From Gordoniibacillus kamchatkensis (GTDB taxonomy: Bacteria > Bacillota > Bacilli > Paenibacillales > NBRC-103111): DNA of 64,000 bases. A program made the position numbers and the translations under genes. Below, in pieces: positions 42,901-51,220 of the stretch. The first letter of the stretch is position 1. Every line of letters starts with the position of its first letter. The DNA is taken from positions 124,001 through 188,000 of the forward strand of contig NZ_JXAK01000001.1 in the NCBI RefSeq assembly GCF_000829455.1, written 5' to 3'. The notes beneath the pieces were generated by a model that ran no database searches, was not told where the DNA came from, and saw only the letters and a list, made by a program, of their open reading frames with translations.

Positions 42901-42985
42901 GGCGAAGCCAGCCGTAAACAAAAGCGGATGTCATGGCGGCAAATACGCCGATCATGATAACCAATACAGTTAATTGTTTGCTCAT
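39929..42985 (-). CDS. Hybrid sensor histidine kinase with two transmitter modules
   Basis: The 1018-residue protein has an extracellular 7TMR-DISM-type sensor (about 35-205, [20 protein letters not shown]), seven membrane helices (about 210-400), HisKA with [16 protein letters not shown] near residue 440, an HATPase domain ([30 protein letters not shown]), an internal receiver ([35 protein letters not shown]), and a second LytS-type transmitter ([19 protein letters not shown] and a second HATPase with [13 protein letters not shown]). Signals can thus pass through two kinase cores to the two regulators downstream. The sensed ligand is unknown, possibly a carbohydrate. Confidence 0.9.
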   Translation of the reverse strand: MSKQLTVLVIMIGVFAAMTSAFVYGWLRPSAQYPEARGGMLDARQWNFAKQGIIPLRGEWEFYENKLLSPRDFLAGGEKLQTERRIVRVPGNWKGLAFSGSGFGAGTYRLRIQTNEPALYSLRGKKIRMSSHIYMGGADLGGNGRPDLAADRFVPSNVPFFGSAKVESSTVEIIIQVASFRYLAGGLVQAPEFGLTGDVLARRDDARLADMIVITTMLVFAVYFAGMFKRWRKEPYLVLFSLFCLTMGLFFSIDNEIVMSTYWPSLSFLWLQKMIFILPGFSMMFFVLYVYLYLGEKDSVFFKRLRQVSYAFLAMLAVIPNDYLLDTYWPGMVLQILALSFIFVCIFRGRHRGIHVYYILLGVFFLVVSWIYAHTRYMLALDNPYYMIVTPLLLVLSQSFLMSERIREAVERSERLANQLLVYDRQKDEFLAKTSHELRTPLHGIINLSQALLDNREKPLPPEHRENIRLLHLIGRRLAGLVHDILDMNRIRHGQLSIQTKPVDINMSTRFVIETLSIEPIKREVQLVNELPASLPLVEADENRVRQILHNLLENGLKYTDRGTVTISAERQGNALAVTIADTGKGIPPEALIHLFRPFFQYGEEGAGSRDGIGLGLSISKELVELQGGSLEVESEVGRGSRFTFTLPIAREAANEAAATSSRRAEPTVFSSSRVAAADQMVPYHILIVDDELSNLKVAMDAISSMKYAYTAVGGGEEALAALTRMPKPDLVLLDLMMPSVSGLDVCREIRSLHGLAELPVLMLTASGQTGDIVAAFAAGANDILQKPFELAELKARVQSLLAMKSSSEHAVRREMDFLQAQITPHFLYNSLNALVGLSYKDMSKLRETIHHLTTYLRAKFTFAFRSETVPLERELELVKAYLAIEQLRFGNRLRVRYAIDEGVHSMLPPLTLQPLVENAVRHGIGPKPEGGTVDIIVRRGDNGVDIVVEDDGVGMDEQKLSVLENGQAAGIGVDNVNRRLQMMYGRKLAIRSRSGQGTQITFRLTEENDAESDIDRR

Positions 42986-43137
42986 TGTATCGTTTACCGG
43001 TCCCGAATGTTGTGTCAGTCTCGATTTAATGATAGCAAAAAATGAATGGCACCGGGAATTTTTCGTACATTCAGCCTCCCACGTCTCTCGGTTACAGAAC
43101 TGCGGCGCGGGACTGGAAAGAAAACATATACGATCAC

Positions 43138-43297
43138 ATCACCTTGGCCTTAAGCTCCTCATACGCTTCCTTGAGCCACGGATGTACGACTTTCAGCGTC
43201 TCTCTTCGTCGCCTACGCCGAAGCAATGCCCGGCCGCGTATCAGGAGCCGCGAATCGGTGAAATCGCCCAAGTCCGGATCGATGAAGAAACGGCGCT
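43138..43297. repeat. Mosaic relic copied from 34.8-37.4 kb
   Basis: 43138-43208 matches 34790-34860 with three mismatches in 71 bases; 43206-43235 matches the yqeK 5' region near 35270-35303 with a few mismatches; 43251-43297 matches 37353-37399 with about two mismatches. Order and orientation are the same as in the source, so this is a duplicated segment of about 2.6 kb with two large internal deletions. It is non-coding now. Confidence 0.8.
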
Positions 43298-43324
43298 GCC
43301 GCTCGCAAGCGGCAACGCCGTACG

Positions 43325-44111
43325 CTATTTGTCGGAAAGAAGCTCCGGAACTGTAACGAATGCATACCCGTTTTTCTGAAAATACGAGATGATTTGCGGC
43401 AAAGCCGCGACCGTATTGCTTAAGTTTCCGTTTTTACCGCCCGCACTGTGCTGCAGGACGATGCTGCCCGGCTTACCTTCTTTGCGTACGGCGGCGAGAA
43501 TTTGCGCAACGTTTTTCCCGTCCCAGTCCATCGTGTCTACCGACCAGCCGATCATGAGGTGCCCCGTCTCCGCGGCAGCCGTCGTAACGTCCGCGGATAC
43601 GGCCCCGTACGGCGCTCGAAACAGCGTCGGTTTGGCGCCCGTCAGCCGCTCCAATACAGTGTCCGTTTCGTAATTTCGTTCTCGATCCCGGCGGCGGAGA
43701 GCTTCTCCAATCCGGATGATCCCAGGTGTGGTTTCCGACGGCGTGCCCTTCGTCTTTGATCCGCTTGACCATATCGGGGTATTTTTCCGCATGTTCTCCG
43801 ATAAGGAAAAACGTCGCATGGATATGATCCTTCCGCAAAATATCCAAAATTTGCGGCGTATATTTGCGGTCCGGGCCGTCGTCAAACGTGAGAGCCACTT
43901 TTTTCCCGGCGCTTCGGACATCGTAGACGACCGAAGTTTGTTTGAACGCGGCGGAAGCCGGCGTGTACGTCGAGTCGGAAGCTGCGCCTGCGCTGGCGGC
44001 GGAAGGCTGGGCCGGCTGGGCCGGGTCGGCCGCCGGTGTTGCGGCTTGCTTGTTCGCACAACCGCCGAGAAGGATCGCGTTAACCATAAGTGCCATGAAC
44101 AATCGTCTCAT
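43325..44111 (-). CDS. Polysaccharide deacetylase lipoprotein (frame broken at two sites)
   Basis: Restoring one base at 43667-43669 and one at 43703-43704 gives a 262-residue protein. It starts MRRLFMALMVNAILLGGCAN (lipobox GGC), then a disordered Pro/Ala stretch and a NodB domain with all motifs: VALTFDDGPD, HATFFLIGEH, GNHTWDHPD, LFRAPYGAVS and IVLQHSAGG. It would de-N-acetylate peptidoglycan or another GlcNAc polymer at the outer membrane face. Both breaks are single missing bases in A-runs of the coding strand, which suggests sequence error. Confidence 0.8.
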
Positions 44112-44156
44112 CTGAATCTCTGCCTTACTCTAACTAGATTTATATGCCAATTTTCA

Positions 44157-44162
44157 TTATAC
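44157..44162 (-). promoter_or_regulatory. -10 box of the deacetylase gene
   Basis: TATAAT on the minus strand, with GCGACA 17 bases upstream as a weak -35, about 50 bases before the start codon. Confidence 0.5.
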
Positions 44163-44201
44163 GACACAGTTCTGCATTTGTCGCGTTTGGAAGATTGCAT
44201 G

Positions 44202-44238
44202 AAAAACCCGGCTCTTCACGAACGAGAGCCGGTTTTTT
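44202..44238. terminator. Bidirectional terminator downstream of the second sugar importer
   Basis: AAAACCCGGCTCT pairs with AGAGCCGGTTTTTT around an eight-base loop; T-runs exist on both strands. Confidence 0.88.
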
Positions 44239-44243
44239 CAGCG

Positions 44244-44480
44244 TCATGCGCGGCGGCGCTTGCGGCGCCTGAACACGAGCACGTTTCCTCTGAACGCTAC
44301 AAGCACAAAACCGCTCCGCAGCAAACAATTGACCGCGGGAATTAACCGCTTGCCGACGACTAACAGCCGCAGGCAAGGAGCGGCGCTGCCGACGATGCGG
44401 ACCGCCGCGATTGTCCTCACGCCGGTTATCGGCTCCCGGGCAAACCGGATGGTCACTGTATCGATTCTGCGCAATATCAT
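44244..44480 (-). CDS. Small basic hypothetical protein (78 aa)
   Basis: The ATG follows GAGGG by six to seven bases and the stop is directly followed by a strong terminator, so the frame may be real. The sequence is hydrophobic and very basic, ending VFRRRKRRRA. It overlaps the end of the regulator relic. No family recognised; it may be just an open frame in decayed DNA. Confidence 0.35.
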   Translation of the reverse strand: MILRRIDTVTIRFAREPITGVRTIAAVRIVGSAAPCLRLLVVGKRLIPAVNCLLRSGFVLVAFRGNVLVFRRRKRRRA

Positions 44481-44698
44481 GATGATCCCTCGCTTTCTAT
44501 GAATCTATTACATTCATATGCGAGAGAATCATAGAATGCCCCGGCACCCGCCACGGGACCGCGAAGCAATCCCGGCGCCTCGCCCCGGTCGACGAGGACG
44601 AACGGATAGCCGCGCAATTTCAGCAGCAAAATTTCTTCGTTATACGTTTCCGCATCGACCGGTAAAATGAATTTGCAAATAAAGCGGCTGCCGGTCAT
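44477..44698 (-). pseudogene. Fragment of a LacI/GntR-type regulator effector domain
   Basis: The 73-residue frame has FILPVDAETYNEEILLLKLR followed by GYPFVLVDRGEAPGLL, the region of a LacI/AraR-type sensor domain where the sugar pocket begins (usual wording: ...KGFPVVLVDR...). No DNA-binding half and no C-terminal half are present. It probably marks a lost regulator of the adjacent sugar importer. Confidence 0.5.
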
Positions 44699-44734
44699 GC
44701 TTCATAGCGAGGCCCAACCATTCAAAGCACAGCA

Positions 44735-45565
44735 TTATCCTTTCACCGCCCCTTGGGTTAATCCTTCCACGATAAATTTTTGCGCCAGGGCAAACAAAAC
44801 GATCGTCGGCAGCACCGAGAGCACCGTACCGGCGGACATCGCGCCCCAATCGACGTTGAATTTCAGCACGAACGAATTCATGGCGACGGGCAGCGTCTTG
44901 AGCGCTTCGTTATCGATAAACATGACGGCCAGAAACAGCTCGTTCCAATTTTGCACGAATGCGAAAATGAACATCGAGGAGATGCCGGGCAGCATGATCG
45001 GAATAATGACCCGCAGCAATGCCGACAGCTGGGAGCAGCCGTCGATCATCGCCGCCTCCTCCAGATTGGACGGAATGCGCTGAAAGAAGCCGCGCAGCAT
45101 AATGGTGGAGAACGGAATCAAGATGACAGTGTACATCAAAATCAAGGAGATGCGCTGATTCAGCAGGTGCATGCTGGACATCATCATGTACAGCGGCGCC
45201 AATGAAATAAAGCCAGGCAGCATTTGCGTCACGAAAAAGCCGAGCATAATTTGCCGGTGCCCGCGGAAGCGAAACCGCGCCAGCACGTAGGCGCTGCAAA
45301 TGGCGATCACCATCACGATCAGCGCCGAAGTAACGGAGACGAGCAAGCTGTTGGCGATATACACGCCGAATTTGGACACTTTGAAAATGTTCACGTAATT
45401 TTGCAGCGTCAAGTGCTCCGGCCAGTACCGGACCGGCAAGCTGAAAATTTCTTTCTGCGGCTTGAGCGAGGTGATGACGATCCAGTAAAGGGGGAACACC
45501 ATCACCAGAACATAGAAGGAAAGGAAGGCGACCTTCATGATCCGATAGCCGTACCGCCGTCTCAT
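44735..45565 (-). CDS. Carbohydrate ABC transporter permease (MalG-like)
   Basis: The 276-residue protein has six membrane helices and the EAA loop LEEAAMIDGCSQLSALLRVI near residue 190. The C-terminus FIVEGLTQGAVKG is typical of MalG-type sugar permeases. Its ATG overlaps the upstream stop (TAATG). It pairs with the permease encoded upstream. Confidence 0.92.
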   Translation of the reverse strand: MRRRYGYRIMKVAFLSFYVLVMVFPLYWIVITSLKPQKEIFSLPVRYWPEHLTLQNYVNIFKVSKFGVYIANSLLVSVTSALIVMVIAICSAYVLARFRFRGHRQIMLGFFVTQMLPGFISLAPLYMMMSSMHLLNQRISLILMYTVILIPFSTIMLRGFFQRIPSNLEEAAMIDGCSQLSALLRVIIPIMLPGISSMFIFAFVQNWNELFLAVMFIDNEALKTLPVAMNSFVLKFNVDWGAMSAGTVLSVLPTIVLFALAQKFIVEGLTQGAVKG

Positions 45566-46446
45566 TAAAAGTCACCCACTTTCTCCGACTTCGTCACCAT
45601 CAAATAGAACAGCGTGTACAGAAACAGGATGACAATCATGATGACGCCGACGGCCGAAGCGGCTCCGTAATCGCCGTCATAAATGATTTTATTCAGCATG
45701 AACGACGACAAAATGTGCGTCGCGCCGGCCGGGCCGCCGTTCGTCATGCCGTAAATAAGCGTCGGATCGTTGAAAATCCATATGACCCGCAGCAGCGTTG
45801 TGGCGATAATCGTCGGCATAATGTACGGGATCGTCACGTAGAACAGCTTGCGATAGCCGTTCGCGCCGTCGATGCTCGCCGCTTCGTACAGCTCGGAAGG
45901 AATCGACTGCAGGGCGGCCAGCAGCATAATCGTGAAAAAGGCGATCCCGTACCAGACGTTGGCCGTAATGACGGACGCCATCGCCCATTTCGGATCCGAC
46001 AGGAAGCCGATCCGGTTGTGAATGAGGCCGAGCCGCAGCAGCAGGTCGTTGATGACGCCAATTTGCGAATTGAACAGCCATTTCCAGATGAGACCGATCA
46101 GGAAGCCGGACAACGCCCAAGGATAAAAAATAAAGCCCTGATAGACGCCCCGTCCCCAAAACCGTTTGTTCAGCACGAGCGCAAGCATAAACCCGAGCAG
46201 AAACTGCAGAAGCAGGGAGCAGAACACCCAGTACACGCTGTTTTTCAGCGCCGCCAAAAATTGCGGATCTTTGAAAGCATCCGCAAAATTTTGCAGGCCG
46301 ACGAAGTACACTTGCTTCAGATTGAACAGCTTGTAGTTTTGAAACGCCATCGCTACCCCTTTGAAGAAAGGGTAGTACGTAAAGACAAGGACGAGCAGCA
46401 GTGCGGGCAGCAGGCCGGATAGTATGAATTTCTGGCGAGCGCTCAC
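45565..46446 (-). CDS. Carbohydrate ABC transporter permease (MalF-like)
   Basis: The 293-residue protein begins with a membrane helix (ILSGLLPALLLVLVFTYYPF) and carries the EAA loop YEAASIDGANGYRKLFYVTI. GTG start behind AAAGGTGATG, eight bases after the binding-protein stop. Works with the MalG-like partner; ATPase not encoded here. Confidence 0.92.
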   Translation of the reverse strand: MSARQKFILSGLLPALLLVLVFTYYPFFKGVAMAFQNYKLFNLKQVYFVGLQNFADAFKDPQFLAALKNSVYWVFCSLLLQFLLGFMLALVLNKRFWGRGVYQGFIFYPWALSGFLIGLIWKWLFNSQIGVINDLLLRLGLIHNRIGFLSDPKWAMASVITANVWYGIAFFTIMLLAALQSIPSELYEAASIDGANGYRKLFYVTIPYIMPTIIATTLLRVIWIFNDPTLIYGMTNGGPAGATHILSSFMLNKIIYDGDYGAASAVGVIMIVILFLYTLFYLMVTKSEKVGDF

Positions 46447-46453
46447 GTCGTCA

Positions 46454-47839
46454 TCACCTTTTCTGATCGAGCCAGAACTTATCCCATTCCTTCAGCACAT
46501 CGTCCGCCGACCTTTTGTCGAGCAAATAAGACTGTTGGCCTTTCATGCTCACGTCGTTCCAGCTGCCGTTGCCCGGATATTTGAACGGCGGCGTGTACGT
46601 GACGTAAACGTCGGCTTTGCTCGTCATGTCGAGCAGCGTTTTGTACGGTCCCGTCTGGAAATACGAGTCGGAGGCGGCCGAAGTGTGGATCGGAATCGTG
46701 CCGAACGCTTTGGAGAAGTCCGTATTTTCCTTCGGGCTCGATATGAACGATATAAACTTCCATGCCTCGTTCTTGTGCGCGGAATAGGCGGTTATGCCCC
46801 AGCCTCCTGCACCGGTGCTGACGAGCGCCTTGCCGCTTGGGCCGACCGGCATCATGGCCGTGCCGAGCGTTTTCGGGTCCATTTTGTCCTGCAGCACTTT
46901 AATCGCATCCGGGTCCTGCAGCAAAATGCCGGTTACGCCCGACGTGAACGCCTGAACCTGGTCCTGGAAGCCCCAGTTGATCGAATCCGGCGGCGACGCC
47001 TCTTTGTAAATTTTTTTGTACAGCTCCAGCGCCTGCTTCGCTTCCGGCGTTCCGTAAGTCGTCTTGCCGTCTTTCGTAAAAGGGGCGTCGTCCAGGTTGA
47101 TGGCCGCGGCGTTATAGTCGTAAATCATCCGGTCAAAGTTGCCGTTCGCTCCCGGGCCGCCGCGGAACGAGAAGCCGTAACGGTTTTGCTTCGGATCGGT
47201 AATTTTTTTGGCGTCTTCGTACAGCTCTTCCCACGTTTTCGGCGGGGTCAACCCTTTTTCGTCGAACCAGTCTTTGCGGTAAAACATTTGCCGCTGGTAG
47301 AGGGCGTTCGCGATGAAATACAGCTTGCCCTTTGTCGAGCCGACGGCTTTAGCCGTCCCTGACAGCGTCTTGCTGTCGCTCCAGCCGGATGCGAACGAGT
47401 CGAGCGGCTCCAAATAGCCGTTATTGACGTACTCGGCGATGTTGAGATCGCGCACCTCCAAAATGTCGAGCTCCTGCTTGGCCGCGAGCATCGTCCTGAT
47501 CTTGTTGTCGGCCTGGTCGAACGGAGGGGAGATGAGTTCAACGGTGATGTTCGGATTTTCTTTCTGAAACCGGGCAATCATGTCCTGCAGCAGCTTGGTG
47601 CGTTCCGGGCTTGTCAAGCTTTCGATCATGCGCAGCGTAACCGGCTTGCCCGCCGCTTCGCCGCTTTTGCCGCCATCTCCGGACGCCGCCTTGCTGTCCG
47701 CAGGCTTGCTGTCCGCTGGCGCCGCACCGCCGCCGGAACTTCCCTGATCTGCTCCTTTCCCGCTACAGCCCGCTAAAGCGCCCAGCAGCGTAACGCCGGC
47801 AAGCAGAGTCGTCCACCCTTTAACCGCGCCCGTCCCCAT
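46454..47839 (-). CDS. Sugar ABC transporter solute-binding lipoprotein
   Basis: About 461 residues with a lipobox (LLGALAGCSG), then a Gly/Ser/Lys-rich linker, and a family-1 extracellular binding domain (RMIESLTSPERTKLLQDMIA, YEDAKKITDPKQNRYGFSFR). I use the second ATG (47837-47839), nine bases after GGGAGGGC. First gene of a binding protein, permease, permease operon. No adjacent glycosidase hints at the substrate. Confidence 0.9.
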   Translation of the reverse strand: MGTGAVKGWTTLLAGVTLLGALAGCSGKGADQGSSGGGAAPADSKPADSKAASGDGGKSGEAAGKPVTLRMIESLTSPERTKLLQDMIARFQKENPNITVELISPPFDQADNKIRTMLAAKQELDILEVRDLNIAEYVNNGYLEPLDSFASGWSDSKTLSGTAKAVGSTKGKLYFIANALYQRQMFYRKDWFDEKGLTPPKTWEELYEDAKKITDPKQNRYGFSFRGGPGANGNFDRMIYDYNAAAINLDDAPFTKDGKTTYGTPEAKQALELYKKIYKEASPPDSINWGFQDQVQAFTSGVTGILLQDPDAIKVLQDKMDPKTLGTAMMPVGPSGKALVSTGAGGWGITAYSAHKNEAWKFISFISSPKENTDFSKAFGTIPIHTSAASDSYFQTGPYKTLLDMTSKADVYVTYTPPFKYPGNGSWNDVSMKGQQSYLLDKRSADDVLKEWDKFWLDQKR

Positions 47840-47875
47840 GTACATGCCCTCCCAAAATGTACTAAACTATATATC

Positions 47876-47896
47876 GTCTGCATTGTCTGCATTGTC
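47876..47896. repeat. Short direct repeat upstream of the sugar importer
   Basis: TCTGCATTG occurs twice in tandem (unit of nine bases, GTCTGCATT) between two TATATAT stretches, in the promoter region of the divergent importer and transpeptidase genes. It may be a regulator binding site. Confidence 0.4.
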
Positions 47897-48029
47897 TTAA
47901 GTCAATATATATTCATCCTGGCAAGCCTTTATGTTGTCCGCGGCGCGCAGTTGCGAAGTCATGATTTTCAAAACATTCGGGAACTATAACGAAACGAGCG
48001 AAACTAACCACATTTGCGGAGACTTCACC

Positions 48030-48704
48030 ATGAGAAAATTCATTTGCGTGCTCGGGCTGATGTGCATCATTGCGTTAGGCGCCGGGCCCGATTCGCTTAT
48101 GGCCGCGCCGGGGACGAACAACAACGCCCGCCAGGCCCACATCGTCATCGACCCGTTAAAAAACCGCCTGACGTTATACATCGACGGTTCGGTTTACAAA
48201 ACGTATCCAATAGCTTTAGGCAAACGGGAAACTCCTACTCCGGTAGGGGATCTGAAAGTCATCAACAAATATAAAAATTGGGGATCGGGGTTCGGCACCC
48301 GTTGGATCGGGCTCGATGTACCGTGGGGCACTTACGGCATACACGGCACGAACAGGCCTTCCTCCATCGGCAGGGACGCGAGCCACGGCTGCATTCGGAT
48401 GTTGAACAGGCATGTGGAGGAGCTGTACGAACTGGTGGACGTCGGCACTCGCGTTACGATAATGGGGCACGTGCTGGGAGAGCCGCAAATGGAAGCAAGG
48501 CGGCTGGCCAAAGGGGCGAGCGGTGCCGACGTGCAGCTGATCCAGCATCTGCTGCGCAACGCCGGTTACTTTCACGGCGTTTGCAACGGCAAATTCGGCC
48601 CGTCCACGGAACGGGCGCTCAAAGCGTTCGAGCGCGACCATAAGCTCCCTGTGGACGGCGTCATGAGCCAGCACGATTATTTGGAGCTTGGGCTGGTAGA
48701 ATAA
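48030..48704 (+). CDS. L,D-transpeptidase with C-terminal peptidoglycan-binding domain
   Basis: The 224-residue protein has a signal peptide (MRKFICVLGLMCIIALGAG), a YkuD domain (about 35-150) with the catalytic motif GIHGTNRPSSIGRDASHGCI (His and Cys present), and a PG_binding_1 domain (about 158-222, GASGADVQLIQHLLRNAGYF). It cross-links peptidoglycan outside the membrane by 3-3 bonds, often in spores. The ATG follows CGGAG; the longer upstream frame lacks a binding site. Confidence 0.92.
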   Translation: MRKFICVLGLMCIIALGAGPDSLMAAPGTNNNARQAHIVIDPLKNRLTLYIDGSVYKTYPIALGKRETPTPVGDLKVINKYKNWGSGFGTRWIGLDVPWGTYGIHGTNRPSSIGRDASHGCIRMLNRHVEELYELVDVGTRVTIMGHVLGEPQMEARRLAKGASGADVQLIQHLLRNAGYFHGVCNGKFGPSTERALKAFERDHKLPVDGVMSQHDYLELGLVE

Positions 48705-48728
48705 GAAGCTGCGCTTGCGATCTAACGG

Positions 48729-48768
48729 CAAAGCAGCCACCGGGTCCACTTGGAGGCTGCTTTGTTTG
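48729..48768 (+). terminator. Terminator after the L,D-transpeptidase gene
   Basis: CAAAGCAGCC pairs with GGCTGCTTTG and is followed by TTTG. Confidence 0.8.
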
Positions 48769-48829
48769 TATGCCGGTACTGTCCGTTGTTTGCTTGCTTG
48801 AATTGATCGTTTGGAGGCCGAGGGAGGAT

Positions 48830-49100
48830 AAAGCGAAAATTCAATTTACCCGGATGAACATATCGAATTCGTTTTCACTATCTTCACCTTTAAATCTTTC
48901 GTCATATACTTCAAAGCATACATGTCGTATTGTTCGTAATTGTTTGCTGCTAGCCAGTCGAGATGTTGAAACAACCGATGCGAGCATTGCATTACCTGGA
49001 ATTGCTCCCTCTATTTCGTGCTGAAACCGTCTGTCCCACTCGTTACCTCCGTTTCCTCCCGCTAATTTCGCAGATTTCCATATATTGTCGGCTTGATCCG
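48830..49100 (-). pseudogene. AT-rich relic of a coding sequence
   Basis: The minus strand has an open frame of about 85 codons without a start, with text such as NIWKSAKLAGGNGG, then IRHVCFEVYDERFKGEDSEN and FDMFIRVN before the stop. The end resembles the last residues of GyrI-like effector domains of AraC/MerR regulators. The base composition is more AT-rich than neighbours. Identification is weak. Confidence 0.3.
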
Positions 49101-49182
49101 AGGATTTGATGGTGGTTTACCCGCTATATTGTTCGATACGCACTGTTCCCGCCAAAATAGCGTGAGGATTTCCTGGCTCCCC

Positions 49183-49287
49183 AAGAAGCAGTGCTGCGCT
49201 GCGGATTGGAAATGTAGGTCTGCGGCTTCATTGAACTCGTATTCCTCGACTATGAAAACATGGTGGGAACCAACTTCCGCTCCGCCT
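49183..49287 (+). repeat. Intergenic repeat, copy A
   Basis: The core GCTGCGCTGCGGAT-GGAAATGT, then CGGCTTC-TTGAA and CTCGA-TATGAAAA, reappears inverted at 50192-50320. The pair flanks the sporulation lipoprotein gene about 1 kb apart. Confidence 0.65.
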
Positions 49288-49333
49288 TCCCCGGGCAGCG
49301 TGAGGATTTCCCGTATCCGTTTCCTGCGCAGCA

Positions 49334-49373
49334 AAAAAGCCAGCCTCGCACCGTCATGGAGCAGGCTGGCTTC
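49334..49373. terminator. Terminator after the YhcN-type lipoprotein gene
   Basis: AAGCCAGCCT pairs with AGGCTGGCTT; on the minus strand TTTTTTG follows. Confidence 0.85.
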
Positions 49374-49426
49374 AGCGGCGTCCGGGATTTGCCCGGACGG
49401 GTGCGAGCAGACGCGGCGTCCCGCCG

Positions 49427-50134
49427 CTATTTGCCGCCGGTCAAGGTCAGCTTTAACAAGGTGCGAACGTTGTCCGCCACAGCTTGCGGCGAAACGGACC
49501 CCTCGCTGCCGTTCGCCCGAATGCGGCCAATCGTATCGACCGCTTGCGACCCTTCCACTTTGTACACTTTCACATTGCTTCCCAAAAATTGCTTGATTTG
49601 CACTTCCGCTGCATCCAAATTGTCGTCGCCCGCCGGGCCGGTGCCCGACGTGCCGACGCTCTTGCCGGGTTCCTGGGTTTTGCCCGACATCCCGCTCGTG
49701 CCGCTCAGCACTTGCTGCTGCATGGCATCGTACGTGGAAGAGGCCGGCCGGCGGCTGCCCGTAGCAAGAATGACCATGTCGTCGAGGGCGAGCACTTTCA
49801 CGTCGCTGATCCCGGCGCCGCTCAGCCTCGATTCCAGGTGGGACGAAAGCCCTTCGCTGTGCAGCCCGGAGCTTCCGATCACGCTGTACACGGAGCTTCC
49901 CATTCCGTAGCTTGTCCCGCCGTGCTCGTTCGTCGTGCGCACTTTCGGCGAGCCGACGCTGGGAATGACGGATGCGTCGTTGATATGGGTATGCCCGTCC
50001 ATGGGCTGGGAAACAGGCGGAGCCGGAGCGGCCGTCTGGGCTTTCACTTGGTTTTGCGCAGCTCTTTGCTGGCAGGCGGGCAAGGCGATCACCGCTGCAA
50101 GACCGAGCGCGGTCAGCATCGCAGTTGCTTTCAT
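49427..50134 (-). CDS. YhcN/YlaJ-family sporulation lipoprotein
   Basis: The 235-residue protein has a lipoprotein signal (LAAVIALPACQQ) and a C-terminal YhcN/YlaJ domain: LHSEGLSSHLESRLSGAGIS and DAAEVQIKQFLGSNVKVYKV. A Gly/Ser/Thr-rich insert (SGTSGMSGKTQEPGKSVGTS) sits within the domain. Family members are found in the spore inner membrane and affect germination. The ATG follows GGAGGAAG. Confidence 0.87.
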   Translation of the reverse strand: MKATAMLTALGLAAVIALPACQQRAAQNQVKAQTAAPAPPVSQPMDGHTHINDASVIPSVGSPKVRTTNEHGGTSYGMGSSVYSVIGSSGLHSEGLSSHLESRLSGAGISDVKVLALDDMVILATGSRRPASSTYDAMQQQVLSGTSGMSGKTQEPGKSVGTSGTGPAGDDNLDAAEVQIKQFLGSNVKVYKVEGSQAVDTIGRIRANGSEGSVSPQAVADNVRTLLKLTLTGGK

Positions 50135-50191
50135 CGTGCTTCCTCCATTTTGATTTAAGTTTTCAGACTGTCCAAGAAACGCGGAGCGGAG

Positions 50192-50320
50192 GATGGGGCG
50201 GAGAGCGTAGCATGCTTTTGAACTCGTGTTCCGGCCATATTTTCAAATTCGAGGGACACGTATTCAAGGAAGCCGGAGACCCACATTTCCCATCCGCAGC
50301 GCAGCCATCGTTTCTCGGGC
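50192..50320 (-). repeat. Intergenic repeat, copy B (inverted to copy A)
   Basis: The reverse complement carries GCTGCGCTGCGGATGGGAAA, CCGGCTTCCTTGAA and CCTCGAATTTGAAAA, matching copy A at 49183-49287 over about 75 bases with scattered mismatches. It occupies most of the gap before the gluconate-dehydrogenase-type genes. Confidence 0.65.
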
Positions 50321-50426
50321 ACCCTGAAGGTTTGTGCTTATATTGCCCTCGTTTGGCATGTATATCCGTCGGTTTTTGGCAAAAAATACAGCATAAGTCG
50401 CGACATATTACCGGGAGGTGAATGCA

Positions 50427-51206
50427 ATGGACAATCGTGACAACAATGACAAGCCGGGCAAGCCGAAGGTAGATCAACCTTCCCGCCGCAAGTTTCTGAT
50501 CAATACGGGATATGTGCTCGGCGGCGCGGTAGTGGGCGGAGCGATCGGCGCTCTCGCCAGAAAGCCCCTGGCGCCGGCACCGGCACCGGCCAAGCCCAGC
50601 GCACCGGCGGCGGCCGAGCCGCGAAACTTTAACCGTGCGCTCATGTTTTTCAACCAGGAGCAATTCGGCATTTTGAACGCCGCCGTGGAACGGCTGTTTC
50701 CCGCGGACGAGAACGGCCCCGGCGCCAAGGACCTCGGGGTAGCTTATTTTATCGATCACCAGCTGGCCGGCGATTACGGCTTTAACGCGCGGGATTACAT
50801 GTCGCCGCCGTTTTACGCCGGCGAGAAAGTGCAGGGCTATCAAGGTCGCCTGAAAAGACGGGAAATTTACGAAATCGGCCTGCGCGAAATGGACAACTAC
50901 AGCCAGGCTCAGTACGGCAAAGGCTTCGCGCAGCTGACCGGCGACCAGCAGGACGCCGTGCTGAAAGCGTTCGAATCCGACCAGGTGAAGCTGACGACGA
51001 TATCGGCGAGCGGCTTTTTCCGGCAGCTGTTAAGCAACACTTTGGAAGGGGCTTACAGCGACCCGCTGTATGGCGGAAACATCAACATGGCCGGCTGGAC
51101 GATGCGTAATTACCCGGGAAATCAAATGAGCTACGCCAACATTATTGACAAAGACTTTACGAAAATGCCTCCAAGCAGTCTCCAGGATCATATGACCGCT
51201 CATTAG
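50427..51206 (+). CDS. Gluconate 2-dehydrogenase subunit 3-type protein with Tat signal
   Basis: The 259-residue protein carries a twin-arginine signal (SRRKFLINTGYVLGGAVVGG, residues about 20-42), a Pro/Ala linker, and a gluconate 2-dehydrogenase subunit 3 domain (FFNQEQFGILNAAVERLFPA, MTARNYPGN-like end as WTMRNYPGNQMSYANI). It accompanies the flavoprotein encoded 14 bases downstream and probably carries it, folded, through the Tat pore. The ATG follows GGGAGGTG. Confidence 0.9.
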   Translation: MDNRDNNDKPGKPKVDQPSRRKFLINTGYVLGGAVVGGAIGALARKPLAPAPAPAKPSAPAAAEPRNFNRALMFFNQEQFGILNAAVERLFPADENGPGAKDLGVAYFIDHQLAGDYGFNARDYMSPPFYAGEKVQGYQGRLKRREIYEIGLREMDNYSQAQYGKGFAQLTGDQQDAVLKAFESDQVKLTTISASGFFRQLLSNTLEGAYSDPLYGGNINMAGWTMRNYPGNQMSYANIIDKDFTKMPPSSLQDHMTAH

Positions 51207-51220
51207 CGAGGAGAGATAAC

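Noticed and set aside
42933-43379. Plus-strand frame containing EIAQVRIDEETA
   Set aside because: The similarity to the 36.4 kb membrane protein comes from the mosaic relic; the frame mixes unrelated pieces and has no ribosome site.
49062-49334. Minus-strand 90-codon frame over repeat copy A
   Set aside because: It mirrors the frame at 50125-50421 because both cover the same repeat; neither has a credible start site, so I treat them as repeat sequence.
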